A DNA stretch of 23,918 bases from positions 1 to 23,918 of the forward strand of contig JAZDOK010000108.1 in NCBI GenBank assembly GCA_043798715.1, read 5' to 3'. The notes under the pieces were generated by a model. It was not told where the DNA came from. It saw only the letters and a list, made by a program, of their open reading frames with translations, and did not search any database. Positions 1 through 12,000 of the stretch are shown here, piece after piece. Both the position numbers and the translations under genes were made by a program. Origin of the DNA: JAZDOK01 sp043798715. GTDB taxonomy: Bacteria > Vulcanimicrobiota > JAZDOK01. Positions within the stretch are counted from its first letter, which is position 1. Each line of letters opens with the position of its first letter.

Positions 1-1
1 G

Positions 2-3000
2 ACCCTTAGAAAGGAGACGGGGGAAGACTTCTCCATCCAGGATCTTCCGGAGAACACGATGATCTTCACCGCTCCCGATGGGACTCAGGTCACCTTCATA
101 GACACTCCCGACGAGCACATCACGGAGAGAATCGGGGAGCATGAAATAATTATCCACGAGAACGAAGACGGGTCTCTTTCGGTTCCGGAGGATGACAAGA
201 CGGTGACCTACTATCCCGAGGGGAGCCGCCTGGTGGTGGATTCATCGGGGACTGAGGAGCGGTATGACGAGGAAGGGATCCTGGTATCCCGTAAAACTTT
301 CGAAGGGGAAGTGACTTATTATCTCCCCGATGGCGCCATAGCCATGAGGTGCCATGCAAACGGCGAGATGGAGTTCCAGCAGCCGGACGGTTCAATGGTG
401 CGAAAGAACGGGGAAGGGACGATTATCGCGCTGACCCTCCCCGATGGAACGCCCGCCTCCCTCCAGGGGGACGGCACCTGGCAGGTTACGGACACTGAGG
501 GCGGAGTCCACACGTATGCGGCGGATGGTGCGCCCCTTTCCCTGGTGCTTCAGGACTCCACGCTCACCTATTTTAAAAACGGGGTGACGCGGACGAGCTT
601 CGGCGATGGAAGTATCCGCTGGACCGCGCCCTTGGGCCTGACAGTGGATGTCGCCCCGGACGGCACCCTTGCCGGATCTGATTCCCAGGGCGTCGCCATG
701 ACTTGTGCCTGGTCCGACGTTAATCACGAGATCATCCGGATTCAGCACCCGGATTCTTCTTATACCTTGCTTTACGCCGACGGGGCCGCGGAAAGATACT
801 TCCCCAACGACGTGGATTTTTTATGCGAACCGGACGGGAGAAAGGTTATTTTCATCTCCAATCAAACGGAGGTGCTCCTCTATCCCGATGGGACAATCAG
901 CTCTCACGACGCCGCCGAGAACCCTCTTCCCGTCGTTCAGGAGTATGATGGAAAAATCGTCATCTACTATCCCGACGGGAGAGTGGCCACCGTGATGCCG
1001 GAGGGCACGGAGTATTTCTCCTCCGCTTCCGGCTGTGTCCGGAAAACTTCGCCGGATGGATTCAGAACTTTTTATCTTCCGCACGGCATCACCCTCACCC
1101 AGCGTCCCGATTCCGACCCCGAAGCCATGGACGAAGAGGGAGCGAGCCTTGCGGTCACCCTCCTTGAGAACGGTTATTACGAAGTCGAGGAGACCTCAGG
1201 TGAGACATTTACCCTGGATCCCATCGCCTTGAGCGGCACTTTCCGCCGGAACGACGCAACCCGCGTGGAGGTGGCCACCTCGGGGATCATCACCGTCTAT
1301 GACGCCCAGGGGAGGATCTTGGACAAAATCGAGCCGGACGGAAAGCATACCCAATATGTATATTTCGAGGGCGGGGGCATGCGGGTGCACTATCCCGACA
1401 ACAGCCGGGAGGAATACGATCCATCCGGGAGGCTGATCTTGAAGGAAGACCCCGAGGGGGTTCCCACCATATATAACCCCGACGGAAGTTACACCGTAAA
1501 GTACTATAACGGCCAGATGGATGAATACAGCGCCGAGGGGGTTCTTCTCTCCCGGCGCACCCCCGAGGGATACCTCCTCACCTATCGCACGGACGGGAGC
1601 ACCGAAATGAAAGCGCCGAGCGATCTTGCGAAGGAAACCTTCGCCGACGGCTCCATGCGCTGGACTTTTCCCGGCTGGAAGCTCGGCATACTGAAGGACT
1701 CGGCCGGGACGCCCGGAGACTTGGTGGTGGACGTAGCCGCCGACGGCAATCTCTCCGCCAATATCGGCGGCTACTCCGTTCCCGTGGAAGTCTTTGGCGA
1801 CCACGGTTACAACGTGCGCCACCCGGACGGCTCTCTGATCCTCCTTGACGGCGATGAATTCACCGTGACCCGAACTTACGGGCAGGGAATTCGAAGAAGT
1901 GCAAGTCCTTCAGGGGAGATCCTCATCTCCGGTTTTGAAGGGCGGATCACGATCACTCCTTCCACGGACGACGAAAACCCCTCTCCCGCCCTTTCCGCCG
2001 AAGACGAAGAGGGCAACCCGCTTTCAGCCGCCTGGGAAGGCGAGGGCGCTCCCCTCACGATGGAGGAGGCCGTAACACGCACCATCTGCATCACCCGGGC
2101 GGACGGGAGCTTTGAAAAATACTTCCCCGACCTCTCCGCGGAGTTTTACAACGCCGGGGGCGTCCTTACCTCCAGACTTTTCCCGGACAACGAAAAAATC
2201 GTTTACGACGGCCAGGGCGGCATTCTTTCCCGCTACCTTCCCGGCGGGAACTCCATCGCACCCGGCTCTCTGGGTCTTTCCTACATCCGCAATTCTGAGG
2301 GCCTCCTGGACGACGTGGTTCTTCCGGGCGGGGGGCCCCATTGCCAGCGTCAGTCGGACGGCTCCTTCCTGGGCACTCTCGTTCCCGGCCTGGAATACGT
2401 CATCACGGCTGATGGCGAGGCGAACCTCAACCTCCCCGAAGGCGGCACTTCTTCTTCCGAGGGCGATTACATCCGCATCACTTTCCCCGAGGGCTCTTCC
2501 CTTGTGAGCCTTCTTCGCCTCCCCGACGGCCCGGTGGTTGAATTCACCGCGGCGGGCCAATCCCCCCGGAGCATCACCTACCTCCCGGCGGGCGGATGGG
2601 AGATCTCCTCCCCCGGGCGGACGGACCGCTATGATATTCAGGGGCGCTTTTACGAGACGTGCGATTCTCAGGGGGTCCTCACCGTGCTTGATTCCATGGG
2701 GCGGCCGGCTGTAAAGGAGCATCCCGGCGGCGCCATCGTCACTTTCACTTACAGCCTCGACGGAAGCTATGTGATAGACGACCCCTCCCTCACGAAAACC
2801 AGGGAATACTACCGCGGCCCTGCTGAGGGCGGTTACCTCTACAAAAAAGAATACGAGGACGGCACCGTCGAGGAGTATGAGGCCCAGGGCCGGATGAACA
2901 GAATCCACCGCCCTTCCGGAGAGATCCTTGAGATCGAATACTTCGAAAACGGCGAGCGGGAACTCACCTCTTCCGCCGGCACGATCGTGAGGGAGGCCGC

Positions 3001-6000
3001 CGGAGGCGTCCTCCTCTGGACGGCTCGGGTGGAGTCCGACGGCCGGAAAATCTATTTCTACCCCGACGGCCGGGTGGAGCAGTACCGCCCCGCCGTTGGC
3101 GGGGGGACCCTGGCGGTTCGATCCTATCCCCAGGGCGGCCACCCTCTCAACCCCGCTGTGACCGTGGAGGAATTCGCCGAGGACGGGATGACTCTGCTTG
3201 AACTCCATCTGGCCGACGGAACCGTTTTCTTTTTCAATTCAGACGGAACCTATACGAAAGATTATTCCTGGGGGACGCTGGAGACCTACCAGAAAGCCCA
3301 GGAGTTTGATCCCTATCACCCCGAAGGGCGCCTCATTGAGACCAGGGAGGCCGGGGCCGAAAGGAGCACGACTTATTTTTACGCGGAAGACGGGAGCCTG
3401 CGCATCACTTACCCCGACGAGAGCCGGGAGTATTTCCGCCCGCCCGCGGAGGGCGAGAGCCGGGGCAGCCTCAGCCGAAGGGACGTCGAAGAGCGTGAGG
3501 AGGGCCGGCCTTTAAGCGCGACCCGGAGCACCTACTACGCCGAGGACGGCGTGACCGTCACAAAGATTGTGGAGCCGGACGGCACCACGAGGGAGTATCG
3601 CCCGGACGGTTCAGTGAGCCGTCTTTATTTTCCCAGCGGCAAGATCCAGGACTTCGACGAGCAGGGCCGGGTCACCCGCGAGGTTCTCCCCTCCGCCATC
3701 GGGAACATCACGGTGGATTACTGCGCGGATGGAAGGATCCTCCGCACTTATGCGGACGAAACCGTGGAGGAATACCGCGCCGACGGCACGCTCGAAAAAA
3801 GAACCGCTCCGGCAGGATCGGAAGAGACCTTTGACGCCCTGGGGAGGCTGGCCGAAATCTCTTACGCCGACGGCACCCGCATCACCCTCGTCACGGACGG
3901 CACCCGGACCCTTATCCTTCCCGAGGGCACGGAGTATCACTTTGACACGGAGGACCGCCTCGTCGGGGTGACCCTGCCGGGGACGGCGCCTCAGACTTAC
4001 ACGATTATCCCCGAGACCGGGGCGCTCAACCTTGGGAATCCCACCATCACGAACAATCCGGACGGCACGGTCACCTGGGCTTTCGGAGGAGGCGAGACGG
4101 AGACTTTCGACTCCCAGGGCCGCCTTGCCGAAATCAAACTTCCCTACCCCGAAGGCGGGCCGCAGGGCTATAACACGACGACGTTCTCCCATGCATCCGA
4201 CAACGCCAGAACGACCACCTTCCCGGACGGGCGCACCCTGGTGGAGAATTACGGCGAGACCCGAAAATTTTACCGCGCCGACGGAACCCTCGAAGAGATC
4301 TTCTTCTCCGGAGGCTACTTCCACTACTATGACCCCTCCGAGCGCCTCTCGGCGGGAAGGTCGCAGGCCGGCTTGTTCCTCACCCGTTTCCTCTACGAGG
4401 GCTTTTCCCTGGCCTTCCCTTCGGGAGAAGTGGAGATAAGAAGGGCCGACACGACGATGAAGAAACGGCTCTACCCCGACGGCAAGGTCGAGTCTTACAA
4501 TGCGAGGGAGCAGCTCACCGAGCGCCTTTACGCCGACGGGCGAAGAGAGGTTTACGTTGGAGGCGGGGACGTCCGCTACTACCGCGCCGACGGGTCGCTG
4601 GAAAAAGTGACTCATCCCGGCCGGAGCTTTGAGCTTTACGACACCTCCGGCAACCTCATTCAGAGCTTCGATGACAACGGCGTCAGCACCGAGCACCTCC
4701 CGGACGGGAGCACCGTCCTCACCTATTCCGATTTCTCCACGGAGAGCTACAGCCCCGATGGGGTGATCACCGCCAGAACTTATCCGGGAGGGATTTCCGA
4801 GAGCTTCGATTCTTTCGGCAAGCTGATTAGCCGCAGTTATCCGGACGGCACGAGCGTCACTTACACCTCCGACGGGACGCGGGCTCTCATTTTGCAAAAC
4901 GGGGTGCATTATTGTTTCGACGCCGAAGGGCGGCTCCCCGAAGTGACGCTTCCCGGAACCACGCCCGCAACCTATGCTTTCAACCTGGAAACCGGGGCCC
5001 TCATTCTTTCCGATCCTGCGATCACGGAGAACCCCGACGGCACCGTCACCTGGACTTTCGCGGGAGGCGAAGAGGAGGTCTTTGACTCCCAGGGGAAGCT
5101 TTTCTTCATCCGCCTGCCTTACCCGGCGGGCGGCCCGCAGGGCGAAGAAGTCATCGCCTTTGAATACCTCCCCGAGAACATCCGGAAGACGACTTTCTCT
5201 GAGGGCAGGATCCTACTTGAGTCTTCCGCCTCGCGGGAGTACTTCCGTCCCGACGGGAGCCGGGAAGAGTGTTACGCCGCATGGCTTGAGCCGCAAATGA
5301 TTTCCCACGAGACTTTCAATCCGACCGGGGGATGCGCATCGAGATGGCTTTCCACGGGTTCGATTACGACCTTCTTTTTGAACGGGCGGGAATCCACGGT
5401 TTCAAGCGATGAAGTCCTGTGCCTTCGAAGAGCCGACGGCACCCTGCTAAGAAAGCTCTATGCAAGTGGGGAGATCGCCCAGGAGGATTTCGATTTCCAG
5501 GAGCGTCTGAGCCGGCAGATCCTCTCCGACGGCACGATCAAAAATTACACCTACTCATCCGGCGGCGGTTTCACAATCAACTTCTCCACCGGCAAAATCG
5601 AGGACTACGACGCCTCCTCCCGCCTCCTCAAAATCACCAATCCCGACGGAAGCTGGGAGACCTTCCAGTATTACGAGAACGGAAACCGCCGGATCACTTA
5701 TTCGACCGGCGAGAAAAAGGTCTATGACGCCCAGAACCAGCTCGTCCACTGGGAAGAGGCCGATGGAAGCGGCGTCTTTGACTTTACCTACCAGGCCGAA
5801 GGGGTGACCCGGACGGCCGCCTCCGGCCTCTTATGCCTGGAAAGAACACAGGGAAGCCGTCTCTTCATTCTTCCCGACGGAACGACGTTGGAAGTTTCCG
5901 CCGACGGCCTGACGGCCTTCGCCGAAAAAGAAGGACAGAGTGCGCCCACTGAAATTCTCCCGGATGGAAAGATCAGGATCTTAAATTCCGACGGCACCTC

Positions 6001-9000
6001 CACCCTCCTCAATCCCCAGGAATACGATCTTCTGATATCCGCCGTAAACGGCCTTTCCCTTCTCATCATGGCCGACAATGTAAAAATATGGACTCAGCCG
6101 GACGGCGTAACCACCCGCCTCAAGACGGATGGTACGGTGGACTGCACGAGGGATTCCTCGCAGGAGCTTCTCCCCACGAGCATCCTTCCGGACGGGAGGA
6201 TTGCGATCCTGGAGAAGGGCGGGACTACGATAAGCATAAATCCCGATTTCTCCGTCACCCGCACCTCCCGGAATGGTCTCGTACAGACACTCCGCCTGGA
6301 CGGGCGGCTCGAATATACTTTCAGGAACGATGAAGGAGCAGAGGCACCGGTCATCACGGCCACACTCGATCCGGACGGAACGCTCTCCGAGAGTGCCGTC
6401 CGGGATTCCCAGGGGAATATTCTTTCCGCCTCCCTGGATCCCGACGGCTCCCTCCGCATCGTTTCCGGCTCTCTCACCCACATTATCAAATCGGGTCTTA
6501 CCCGCGAAGTTCTTACGCAAAGCAACCTCAAAGTGGAATACCGGGCCGACGGCCGCGAAATCTGGACCCAGCCGGACGGCACCAGTACCTATCTGAAGGC
6601 CGACGGGAGCGTCGCCTCTTTCGAGGAGGCCGCAAGGAGCGGCAATGAGGGCACCCGGACTTCAGACGGCCGAATCCTCGCCACTCAAATCCTGGCCGGA
6701 AGGATCCGCATAACCAATTCGGACGGAAGTCTGATCGTCCTTAACCCCGACTATGGCATGGATTCGATGACGAATGCCAACCATCCCCTTTTCTTAAGGA
6801 TCAACCCGGACAACTGGCGGGAGTTCATCACTTGGAACGGTCTTGTCACCCGCTTAAGCCCGGATAAACAGACGATAGAATCGTTTGACTCAGGCGGAAA
6901 CCCCGTGGCCTGCCACACGAAACCGGACGGCAAGATCGTCCTTGACATCAACCCTAACCTGACGATTGAAATTAAGGAGAACAACCGCAGGCTCTCCCTG
7001 GAGATGCTCACCGGCGCCGGCGACCGCTTTGGAATCATGGAAAGTGGAAGCTTCTACGGCCGCTTGAAAAACGGCTCATGGGCCTATGCGAGCAGGCAAG
7101 CCGACGGCGGGATAGAAATCGCCGATCGTTTGGGACAGCCGCTCTTCAAGACCGTCGTTAACACCGACTTCACCCAGACCGTCACCTGGCGCGGGACTAC
7201 GAAAACGATTCGTCGCGACGGCGCCTGCACTTTCCTTGCCGCCAACGGCATGCACATTGAGCTTGATCCGCAGAACACTATTATGGGAGCTGTGGATAAG
7301 GACGATAATCCCCTGAATGCCGCGTGGGAGGGGGAGGGTCTTCTTCGAATCACCCGGCTTGGGGAGGAAGGATCTGTCACCTATTTGGACACCCTTGAAT
7401 TCACGCTTTCCACCCTCACCACCGTTCCGACCTTCGGAATCTCAAAAAAGGTGACTTCGCGCGACAACTATCTCGAAGAGGTTTTCATCTTCCCGGACGA
7501 CATGCGCACCATGATAAAGAAGTACTATAGCGGGAATCAAAAAGAGATCAGCACCTATGATTCTTCCAACCGCTTTAAATCCAGTTGGCTCAATAATGAC
7601 GGCTCATTCACCCTCTCGGATTACTTCTGCGGCCTCCCGGCTACTTTCGCTGCGGATCTGTCTTCGATCACGGTGACCGCGAACAATGGCGTCATTCGGA
7701 AAATAAACCCGGATGGAACTATCCTTTACCGCCACCCGGATGGCTTCAACGTCATTCTCGGAAGCGATGGAACCACCGTTCAGGTAACCGATTCGCAAGG
7801 CGCCGAACTCTCCGCTCTCTACCAGGACGGCCTGATGACCTTTGAGGATTCAAAAAGCTATCACTATACCGTGAGTGATAACCTGGAGTGGAAAATCGAG
7901 TCGGCCAGCGGAGTTAAGGTGGAGCATTTCGCCGATGGGCAGACTCTCTGTACCCAGCCTGACGGAACTACGACCAGACTGCCGGCTAACGGAGGAACAA
8001 ATGGTTCCTTTTCCCGGGATGTTGCCGGGAATGCTCTCTGGACCTCGAAAGATTCCCATGGCAGTCTGGTTATCAAGAACACAAACGGCACCACCACCCT
8101 CTTGAAATCGGATTTGACCCGAATCATTCTGGCAAGTGACGGAAAGCGACTGATCTTTTCTCCCACAAACGCCCTTACGGCCCAAATCTCTTTCCCTGTC
8201 CGGGCGGAAATCTTCCAGGAGGAAGACGGGAGCCTCCTTGCGGTGGATCTAATGGGGAATGAGTACCCTGTGCTGAGAATGCCCGATGATTCCCTGGAAA
8301 TCCAGTTCTCCTCATCAATGTGGGGTATCATGGACGCCCAGGGCAACTACCAGCTGGCGGCTCTTAACGGTATTTTCAAGGAAATACGGGCGGATGGATC
8401 TCAGATGATTCATCTTCCCGAGGGAATCACCATCTCGTTGGACAAAACCGGGAGACTTTCCGCCGACGGGAAGATATACGACTCTGCAGGGCTCCTCCCG
8501 CAGAGAGCCTCCCAGGATGCGGACGGCACCCTTCGTTTTACTTTCAGGGATGGCCGTCTGGGCGTTTTATCTCCTGATTTCACTTTGACGACGATTCAGC
8601 ATTCGGGGGCGACCACGCTCGAGACGATTGTGCATCCCGACAGCTCCAGCACCACAACTCAGATCACCACAATTCGTGAGGAGAGCAACGCTATCTACGG
8701 CTTGAGCCGCGAGGAGGTCACTCAAACCGACGGAAGCCGCATCCTTCGTCAGTACGACGGCTCCGTCCTTCAAAAAGATGCCTCGGGCGCCATCCTCTCC
8801 TTCCTCACCCGTGACAATACGGCTCCAACGATAAACGAAGACGGCTCCTTCACCGCCCTTCTCTCGGACGGCTCCGTCTCACACTATGAGGCGGACTTCA
8901 CGTTCATTGAAAATTCCAAGACTTTCGCCGACGGCTACACAAGGATTATTAAAAGCGACGGAACCCTGCGCTTTGAGCTGGAGAGTGGAAACATCCGGGT

Positions 9001-12000
9001 GGAGGTTCGGGGGGGAGCGGTGACCGCACGGGAGGGAGACGCCGTTCTTTCGGCCTCAAAAGCCCAGGATGGCGCCTTGACCGTCCAGTCCCAGGGCAAA
9101 AAGTACGTCCTCTCGATGTCGGAAATAAAATTCTACGAGGACGTCCACCAGAATATCAATGCAACCAGCGAGGACCTCGAAAAAACTCTCACCTGGGTTC
9201 TTTTCCCGGACGGACGAAAAAGCTTTTACAACTCCGATGGGAGTATCACCCATAGAGATGCTTCCGGGACGCTTCTTCGCATCGAGATCCCCGTCCACCT
9301 TATGGCCGCCTCCGGCGAGACTCAACCGCTCCTCCAGAGCGACGGCACCTGGCAGGCCGTTCTTTTTGACGGAAGCATTTCAAGCTTTGACGCCGAGGGG
9401 AACTTCGTCAAAAATACCCAGGAGAACCCTCACTTGACCCGGACTTTCCAGGATGGAAAGTGGTGGTACCAGAATGGCCTTTCCAAGGAGGTCCTCCTGG
9501 ATGGAAGTTTCATCTGGACGAAATGGGAAGCGGGCGACGTCGTCTTTAAAGCCACGATCCATCCGGATGGGAGCTTCCTCGTCGAGGACGAGAACGGCGA
9601 CCCCATCTCAGGCTGCGGTTGGAATAAAAACGGAAGGCTGATTGTCCCCAATCAGGACGGGACCCAGACCCGCCTCTACTTCAACGGTCTTCTTCTTACA
9701 ACAAGCGGAACTCAGGTTGTTGGGGTTGAGTCGCCCTACAGTGGAAGCGTCCCTCTACCCTCCGTCTCCTATGATACCTATGTCCACGAATTCAAATGGA
9801 CACTTTCCCTGCCGGGCTACCTCACCCTGGAATTCAACGCGGACACCTCTCAGTACTGGAACTTCGCCGACGGCTCTCATTTCAACATTTATGCATCCGG
9901 GAATGGTTCCGGCTGGAAGTCCGGCGGTTTCTACTACTTAACCGGCCTTTTCGGCGGCGGCTGGCGATATAATACTCTTCCATACTGGAATATCTATCCG
10001 CAATATTACATGAAGGTCAAGGCGGATCCCGACCTTAGTTTGCTTTATGAAGAAGCCAACGGCCTGACCCGCAGAGTTCTATGGGACGGGAGCTCCGTTG
10101 TGTTAAGGCCCTCCACGGGACTTACTTCCGGCGAGATTCCCGGTTACCTCACGGAATATATCGCCTCGAATGGGGATGTCGCTTACACCGCTCAAAACGG
10201 CCTGACCATGGCTCTATGTCACGACCACACGGTCAGTTGGGCCCTGGCGGATGGAACGTCTCTCTATCTTAAACCCGACGGTACTATCAGCCGAGTGACA
10301 GGGAGCTACACGTCAGCCCAGAAGCTCTCAGACGGCAGTTTTCTCATCAACCGGGCAAGCGGCGGCGCCTGGGTCACCCAGGACATCATCAAGCCCGACT
10401 TCACCCATATCATCAAGTACCGCTTCGGCCTCGAAGAGGAGAGGCGGCCCGACGGCTCTGTCATTATGAGAAACTCCCAGGGGCAAGTCATCCCCTATGC
10501 CGTCCCCACGCAGGAGGAGGCCCCTCCTGAGCCTCTGTATTCCGCCGATTCTCTGCACGCGGCGGCCCATCAGCTTATGGACGGCGTCTCCGGCGCCAGC
10601 CACCCTTACATAGACTACATCGGAACTTACGTTTATAACGGGCTTGCCTCCGGACGAGAGGACGCCCTGGCCCTGTGCAGGGAAGCGATTCACGAAGCGG
10701 CCCGGGTCAAACTCAATTATTACTACACCACGACCTCGCAACTGGCCTGGGTGGAGAGTAAGGCGAAGGCGATGGTCGGATTTTGCGGCCTTGCGGCCCT
10801 TCCGGATTCCATCACCCCAGAAATCCTGCGGCTGGCCTGCTACGGACTGATGGGGGATCTCTCAGGGGCAACCAACGCCTGCAAGGACGGGATCGCCGAG
10901 AAAATCGAGGAGAAACTGCGCCATGGACGAAGCGATTACGTGACCCTGTTCGAGGATTCCATACGAGAGGCGGGGGAGGAGGGGGCCTCCTCGGCGCACG
11001 AGCGGGCTCTTCTTTTAGCCCGATACCTTGGATTAGGGGACCTTCCTTCCGGGGTTACGGCGCAGGCGCTTCACGATGCCGCCCGGAGCGCGATGGCGGA
11101 GGTCGCGGAAACGACAACTGCGTTTAAGGACGCTATCGCCTCAGGCATCGAAAAGGCTCTCCGCTGCGGCCAAAACGACTACATCTCCCTTGCCGAAGAC
11201 GCCATCAAGGAGGCTGCGCTCGATATTCTGGGCGTCACCTACACGACCTCCGCTCAGTCGGCCTGGGTTTATGAAAAAGCCAGAGAAATCATGCGGACTG
11301 CCGGGCTCCTTCCGCTCCCCGGAGGAGTCACCAGCCAGGACATCCACGATGCCGCCTGGGGCGTGATGAACGGAGTCGGTGGAGCCTCCACCGCCTACAA
11401 GGACTACATCGCGTTCTATTTTGAAAGCGGCCTGCGGCAGGGAAGAAGCGATTACCTGCAACTGGCCGGGGACTCCATCCATGAGGCGGCCCGGGTGAAA
11501 CTCAACTGGTACTACACCACCGCCTCTCAACTGGCCTGGGTTGAGACCAAGGCCACCGCCCTGATCGCGAACCTGGGCCTTTCCTCGCAGCCGGCCTCGC
11601 CTCCGCCCCTTCCCTCCGGCCTCACCTCCCAGGGCATCCATGATTCGGCCTGGAACGCTCTGGCCGATGTTCCCGACGCCACGGCCTCTTTCAAAGACGA
11701 AATCGGCCGCCTCATCGAGGAGGGACTAAGAGCCGGACGGACGGACTCCATCGCCCTTGCGGAAGAAGCCATCCACCGGGCGGGCGCGATGAAGCTCAAC
11801 CAGCTCTATGCCACTTCGGAAGAAAGAGCTTGGGCGGCCCAGAGGGCCTCTCAAATCATAGCCAACCTGGGCCTGGTGTCTCTGCCCGAGGGAGTCACCT
11901 CGCAGGGCCTCAAAGACGCCGCTTATGCGGTGATGAACGGGGAATCCGGGGCCACGGCCGCCTACAAGGACTACATCGCCTGGTACTTTGAAAACGGCAT

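Larger units (their letters stand above)
59..10537 (+). repeat. N-terminal Asp-Gly (G-box/YD-like) beta-repeat array
   Basis: Residues 1-3493 consist almost wholly of short strand-turn units with an Asp-Gly turn every 15-30 residues, such as YYPDGR, EYRADGTL and FDSQGRLAEI. Two flavours alternate. The 'Y.PDG' form resembles the Tcp10_C/CPAP G-box, and the 'YD..G.L' form resembles RHS/YD repeats. Sub-families occupy different zones: YD-like forms dominate up to about residue 1900, and forms such as 'WTQPDGTTTRL' and 'LNPDFS' dominate from about 1930 to 2900. The canonical RHS core ending (DPxG-type motif closing a cocoon) was not seen, so this looks like an open fibre rather than an RHS shell. 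That last point is inference. Confidence 0.85.

Noticed and set aside
2024..3208. Long minus-strand open frame (394 codons)
   Set aside because: It lies wholly inside the giant gene and has Gly/Arg/Val-rich composition as expected from reading GAC-GGC-type codons backwards; no motif or ribosome site.
3611..4909. Minus-strand open frame of 432 codons
   Set aside because: Antisense shadow of the Asp-Gly repeats, with periodic 'GAVGV'-type peptide reflecting the repeat codons; no recognisable domain.
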